A stretch of DNA of 64,000 nucleotides from Nymphaea colorata (lineage: Eukaryota; Streptophyta; Magnoliopsida; Nymphaeales; Nymphaeaceae). The notes below the pieces were generated by a model, which was not told the DNA's origin, ran no database searches, and saw only the letters and a program-made list of their open reading frames with translations. The number at the start of each line of letters is the position of its first letter. The first letter of the stretch is position 1. Position numbers and translations under genes: made by a program. Of this stretch, positions 59,101 through 64,000 are shown one piece after another. The DNA lies in assembly GCF_008831285.2 (NCBI RefSeq), contig NC_045150.1, positions 8,258,001-8,322,000 on the forward strand. Reading direction: 5' to 3'.

Positions 59101-60444
59101 TACTACTTTAATGGTTCATGGCATATTGTTCGAAGTTGCTTGCTGATGCTTCTGGGAGGGGGTTTAGCTTTTTTTATGGTAAGAAGTAGCTTTTGATTTC
59201 ACTAACTGAGTTTGATTTTAGAGAGTGTTGGGCAAGCCCTGCATGGATATGAGGTAACATATTATGATAGCAGGCATTTTTTAGAACGTAGACCCCACCC
59301 CTCATGCGCTTTCTTGTTTCACCTCTTTGGTGTGAAGCTTTTGCTGGTGCTCAGTCGATATTGTTTTCTATGCAGGTTCTAACGGAGTATATTCTTGTTT
59401 CAGCAACTAGTGCAGTGACAGTCACAATTGCAGGTGTTGTCAAGGAGGCTGTCACCATAGTGGTATCATTGCATCTTTCTCCTATGGAGAATTTCCTATT
59501 CTTGCTGGCATTGTTATTTACTCAAGCCTTTTCCACGAAGAAAATATTCTCTGCTAACGTCCCTGCCTGTGTTTATGACACTGCTACATCTGTGAAATAT
59601 TTACGTTACTACTAATTTTCTTTCCAAACGAGTTGTTCATTCTCATCAATGAGAACTTAAGATTTCTTATGCCTTCGTATTTGAAACACCAGTTCCTGGG
59701 CATGCATATTTGTGTATTCTGTTTTACATACATTTTGTAGTTGCAAAAATTTAAAGTTATCAGTTAGTGTGTAACCTATTCTTCATTGTTCTCTCTGGTA
59801 TAAAAAAATTCCTCTTCAGCTTATGTAGCAGGGTCTATGTGTCTGACCATGAGACAATGGTTATGTACGTTGCCTGTTGGTTGTCGATTGTGTTTTTTTT
59901 ACATGAAGTTGTCTGCTTGTGCAGGTTGCAGTATTTTACTTCCATGATGAGTTTACACTATTGAAAGGATTTGGTCTTTTGACAATAATGGTTGGTGTCA
60001 GCTTGTTCAACTGGTACAAGTAAGTGGAGCAGTTTTATGAAATGCAGTTCATTTGTGATGTTATCTTAGTAATGAGATACAAGTAATTTTGTTATCAAAC
60101 CAGTGTTCTAATAAAATAAAAATGAGCTGCTTATAATAACCACAGACACATTTCAAAATTGACTTATTTTGGTTTCTTGCCTTCTGAAACTGCACTAACA
60201 GAATAAGTTTTAAAAGTTCTAAGTTCTGACACTTAGTATGAAAATTTTGTGTGGAATGACTTGGCCTAGCTAAACCTAGTGGATTCATACAAACATATGC
60301 ACCAGCTTCTTTACTCTATCCTTTTCCTTCAGGTACCAGAAGCTGCAAAAAGGCCAGCTTGGACATGGAGAATCTTTTGAGTCCCCACATACCAATGGCT
60401 CGGTAAAGTATGTCATTCTTGATAATATGGATGAGGAAGCTTGA
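50071..60444 (+). CDS. TPT/nucleotide-sugar-transporter family membrane protein (At1g06470-like), 11 exons
   Basis: Exons: 50071-50687, 50782-50951, 52308-52393, 52492-52541, 53464-53531, 54326-54426, 58856-58868, 58994-59178, 59376-59462, 59925-60019, 60333-60444. All introns are GT-AG, and 1584 nt gives 527 aa. Residues 1-~195 are hydrophilic and Ser/Asp-rich, probably cytosolic. About ten membrane spans follow, from IRTLLLILVWYTF. Family signatures are YNKTLL, PFLMNTVHFTMQ, VVPTALGTALDINLSNASL, CKSAAPVFLLLFAFAFK, GFRWSMTQILLQ, VTVTIAGVVKEAVTI and FHDEFTLLKGFG, with the end YVILDNMDEEA. Relatives are annotated as probable sugar-phosphate/phosphate translocators of the drug/metabolite superfamily (SLC35C2-like), often in Golgi or ER membranes; the substrate here is unknown. 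Exon 7 is only 13 nt with a weak pyrimidine tract, and intron 6 (~4.4 kb) holds a copia fossil. A GTG-initiated extension to 50017 was not used. Confidence 0.92.
54427..57349. other. Left part of transporter intron 6
   Basis: Non-coding. It contains a segment with repeated 'gaggcatg/gcgcctca' motifs (56085-56215) resembling dispersed plant repeats, a CT-rich stretch around 56640-56660, and otherwise AT-rich sequence. I saw no gene. Confidence 0.5.
57350..58126 (-). mobile_element. Ty1/copia retrotransposon fossil (5' LTR, PBS, start of gag)
   Basis: On the minus strand an LTR-like segment of about 385 bp (58126-57742) begins TGTTGCATTT and ends TTTTTACA. It is followed at once by TGGTATCAGAGC (57741-57730), the initiator-Met tRNA primer-binding site typical of plant copia elements. 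A gag-like region follows, recognisable from FRLNCSNYLVGEEIWKL. The remainder of the element is missing, so it is a 5' fragment lying in intron 6 of the transporter gene. It is broken; age is moderate to old. Confidence 0.7.
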
Positions 60445-61043
60445 AAAAGAAATACAAGTAAAACATTGAGGTAACCTCTCATTTTAAGTGCTTTAATTTG
60501 AACCTCTTTCATGAAATTTGAGTTGTCTTGGTATCAGGACCTCAATGACAATTCTATGACTGGAACAATGTTTTTATGGTTAAATTAATTCTATATGTGT
60601 GCTTGCACGTGCATGCTTTGTTTATTTGTGTATGTATGCTTGGGTTCCTGCCAGTGGAAGCTCATGATAGATGTCGAGGACCATATTCATGTCTAGAAAG
60701 GAAAATCCTGGCTTGCGTTTTTTGCAGATTTAGCAAATATTTATATTGTTTTTTTTAGAAATGGCTCATTAAGATAAAACTTACCTTGAGTGATAATCAT
60801 AGAGAGCCAATGTTCAGCATTAATTTAAAAGGTTAACCTATTTGCGATCTCCAGATCTATGCTTATTTTCAACTCCCTGAAGCATTTCGCTGCTTGCTAC
60901 GCCCTTCCTCGTCTCTGGTTGCCTAGGTATTCACCATAAACCTTTCCTGATTTGAACCTCACTGTTAAAGCTATAACATTTCCTTCACAAGGATCTAATA
61001 AGAAATTTTCTGTTTTAAACAATCTGGAGGATGGAAATAAAGC
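60445..61043. other. 3' flank of the transporter gene
   Basis: Probably the 3' UTR and downstream region; AT-rich, with no recognisable frame. Confidence 0.5.
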
Positions 61044-61313
61044 TGCCCTTTGAATTTGGAATTAAATGATTTTGGCATTGTATTCATGGGTGATGGTTTG
61101 ATGATACAAGAGGGTAGTTCTGGGAACACAAATGGACGAATTGCTCAAATACCGGTGACCAAGGCTTATTTGAGTCATGTTGTAAATGCCCTAGGTAAAC
61201 CTATTGATGGGAGGGGTGAAATTTTAGCTTCCGAGTATCGGTAATTGAGTCTCGCTCTCCAGGTATTATCTCAAAACATTCCATACATGAGCCTCTTTAA
61301 AGTTCAAACACAA
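61044..61313 (+). pseudogene. atpA: Nuclear plastid DNA fragment (atpA, ATP synthase CF1 alpha)
   Basis: Translation gives [20 protein letters not shown], then [21 protein letters not shown] and [20 protein letters not shown]. This matches the N-terminal part of plastid ATP synthase alpha ([20 protein letters not shown]...[30 protein letters not shown]). Homology continues past a stop into codons for PGIISKHSIHEPL-like sequence to about 61313. Only ~90 codons are present, with several amino-acid changes and a nonsense codon, so it is a decayed organelle-to-nucleus insertion rather than a gene. Confidence 0.88.
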
Positions 61314-64000
61314 GAATGCTGCTTCAGAAATTGAAATTCAGAACCTGCCAGTGGATGTTAAGTGATTCAAGGTGGGGCATGCCACTTTAGCTTAAAGCCT
61401 TAAACAAGGTAGAAAAGGTACATGGTGAATGTTGGCACAGGTTAACTAAGAAAAAGTCTAAGTTTTATGGGCAAGCTTCGTGTGAACACTCGGACATCTG
61501 GCTTAGGAGGAAATGTAAAAGAAACAAATGTGAAAAATACTTGAAACATATGCCTTGTATTTTAAGTCTTTATATTTCTTTGGGATCTGTGTTGATCCGG
61601 AAACCTGAATATGAAAAGAAGATAAGGTTTGCTGGTGAATATTTTTGTTAACAAAGTCTTAACTAGTTGGATGAGGTGGTTGGCAACCGGCCTATGTGTG
61701 TGTGTGTGTGTGTAGTCTTTCTATAGATACTATATTTCTGTATTTATTTTTGTCCATACGTACATTTATTTATTTTTAGGCAATCAACTTGGACCAACAA
61801 GTCTCTTTTAGGGTCTCAGAAGTGAAGTAGGTTAATGTAATGACAGAAATGAAGTAGGTTTCTTCATTTAAAAAAAAAAAAAATTCATGAGGAGAAGAAG
61901 ACAAGAAACTCTTGCATGAAATCGGAAATGGTCTACCACGGGTTCAATATTCATCTTTCTTTGCACAAGTAACATTGGGGAAGGTTGATATGAGAGTCCT
62001 GGTGCATGAGTTGCTTTTACAACATCTATGAGGGGGACACTTTCCTATGTTGCTTAGTAGGAATTTCATGAAATAGAGGCAGAATAGTACACACATTTGT
62101 TTTCTGCAAGGAAGCCCTGTGTCACCTGTCTTGATGAGAAACTTAAACCAAGTTGACCAAGAAGCAGGTAAAAAAAGGCATCTTCCACCTTTGTTTGTTA
62201 GGATTGATATAAAAATGATTGCTCCTGCCTATGCTTGAAAAGGCCGTAACCCAGGGTTGAACATTTTTGGGTATTCAGGATTGATGGTTTCATCGATGAG
62301 CAAGGGAATCCTCATTTCAAGGCACCCAAAAAAAAACAGAAGTTTGAGAAACAAATGGCTTCTTTGTCATTTGGTTACCAACCAGGTGCAAGGACCAGAT
62401 GCAGAAACAAATTTGGAAACTGTGTTACAAGTTTCATATAATTGTAGCTGTAGAATGATTCAGATGGTTGAAGAGATTTTGTTGCTCTAATGGATAAGAA
62501 GCTGGTTACTGTCCGTCATTTTAAAATTTAAACATTACACTGATGTACGAGCCCCAGTCGGTCAGTGGAGTCGAGCTGAGGATGCCACTAAAGCAGGCAT
62601 TATGAGGCTTCATCATGTCAGTGGCTATGAGCAAAAAGCTGGTGTATTTAGAGGTAAACAAGAGATGGTGTGTTCTGGAGGCTTGTTCATCATCTCTAGG
62701 ATAGGGCAAACTTGCTTCTCCTGCTATCTTTCCATTGTTTTGGGCTCTGTGGTCTCTGTATCTTTTTGTTAGTGCTATACTATTTTGTTTTTCTTATCCT
62801 TGCAATCAATGCTTGATTCTGGTTTTCCGTTCTTCCTTGTGGAGATTTATTAGTACAATGAATTACTTTTCATTCATAGACGTCTGCCTTACTGCAGTTT
62901 TGTCCTCTTTCATATTCAACACAATGGCGGTGGTAGCAGTTAGTAGCATGCCACGTATTGAATTAGAAGTTCTTTGTTCTCACTGGTACCGTCTATCCAT
63001 CTCCGTTGCAATACATTCTCTGGCAGTGCAGCTGTGCACGTGTCTACTGGTGATCCCTTGTCTTCAGCAAATCTGTATGCCGTCTGATATTAGATACTTG
63101 GGGGACATTGCAAAACTTGGAGAGTTGGTTTGCTGCAAGATTAGATTGTACCATGCAAAAAGGTTGCTTGGATAGTTTACGACTTTGTTGCACTCTCTAC
63201 CACTGGAGAAGTTGCTGAATCTCATTTTTGTCAAAAATGTAATTTTTTTTTTGACAACTCGGTGAAAGATCAAGCTGATTGAGCCGTCTCATGCATTTGC
63301 TTAAGATTGTATTTTTAATTTTAATTTTTTTTTCTTTGTTGAAATATCTGCTAGATGTACAGCAACACGACACGCCAAGTTGTAAGAATTGATACTTGCA
63401 TTTTAAAGATTGTACTTACTATGATCCATGTTAAATGTCAATATTGGAGACAATCCTTTGAGTAAGCCTTTGGGCGTTACTACGAGTGCATAATGATCAA
63501 ATATTCTTTACAATGTCGTTGAGTGAACCAGGTTTCTTTGTATTTGTTACCTTACGAAAATAAGTTGTTTGACCGTAGAAATGTGCAAGAAGACATCGCA
63601 AGACGAAAACAACTGACAGGAAAAATGGTTTCTTTCGTAATGCAATAGGAGAACTGCAAGTTGCCAGAGATATTTAGCAACAGTCAGTATTCATTTATGA
63701 ACACAGTGGAAACTATCATCCTTTAACCTTATAGAAGAAAGTGTTTGACAGAGAGTTGTCTGTTTAATCATTCATTTCTAAAAAGCTTCTAATGTTTTGG
63801 TGTACGTTAAACTTATTTTATAGGATGTACCTTGTAACATGCTAAACATATCAAAAGAAAAGGTCGGAGCTTCCAGCTTTTTCCCCGAGACCGACACTTC
63901 ACCTATTCAGTACACTTTTTTTTTCTTCTTTTGGGGTGGCATTAAGCCCCCCAAGTGAGCTATTAAAATGTAGTAACCTGAATAAGATATCATTAGTAGG
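61314..64000. other. Intergenic region at the right end
   Basis: A (TG)n tract lies at about 61697-61714. Several open frames of 60-146 codons occur, but none resembles a known protein, and the largest (62735-63175) lacks an ATG start. No further plastid homology was recognised. Confidence 0.5.

Noticed and set aside
62735-63175. 146-codon frame, hydrophobic and Cys-rich
   Set aside because: Non-ATG start, no family resemblance, and AT-rich intergenic composition; probably chance.

Overview
This is nuclear DNA from a flowering plant. The evidence is a plant-type U-box/ARM ubiquitin ligase, GT-AG introns up to 4.4 kb, plant-type POLD3, Mpv17/PMP22 and triose-phosphate-translocator-family genes, a decayed plastid atpA insertion, plant copia fossils and a tandem cluster of type I (M-alpha-like) MADS-box sequences. 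The species cannot be named from the sequence alone.

Layout. 1-6669 is AT-rich intergenic DNA with a duplicated ~0.5 kb repeat and MITE-like pieces. 6670-8643 (+) is an intronless 657-aa PUB-type U-box E3 ligase. 10648-14742 (-) is a five-exon Mpv17/PMP22-family membrane protein of 229 aa. 17134-22609 (-) is an eight-exon gene for DNA polymerase delta subunit 3 (524 aa, C-terminal PCNA-binding box). 24.7-28.85 kb and 46.5-50.1 kb are two copies, in the same orientation, of one promoter/5' region. The right copy leads into an intact eleven-exon TPT-family transporter gene (50071-60444, +, 527 aa). The left copy stops about 50 bases into the coding sequence. 61.0-61.3 kb holds a plastid atpA fragment.

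Between the two promoter copies lies the most unusual part of the window: about 17 kb (28.93-46.02 kb) made of ~910-bp units, each with a type I MADS-box sequence. I count 19 copies: two on the + strand, then a switch of orientation, then 17 on the - strand. Five have a full 114-codon frame, two have shorter frames and twelve are damaged. In nearly every unit a second start codon lies about 236 bp from the MADS start codon on the opposite strand. It opens an inverted copy of the first ~18 MADS codons, fused to an unrelated repetitive tail. Sixteen such 'decoy' frames are open. Each inter-start segment is therefore a large inverted repeat that looks like a compact bidirectional promoter. Lesions shared between copies show that already damaged units were amplified.

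Exon models were built by hand from splice consensus, continuous reading frame and remembered family sequence. All three spliced models sum to a multiple of three. No alignment, expression or database evidence was available.
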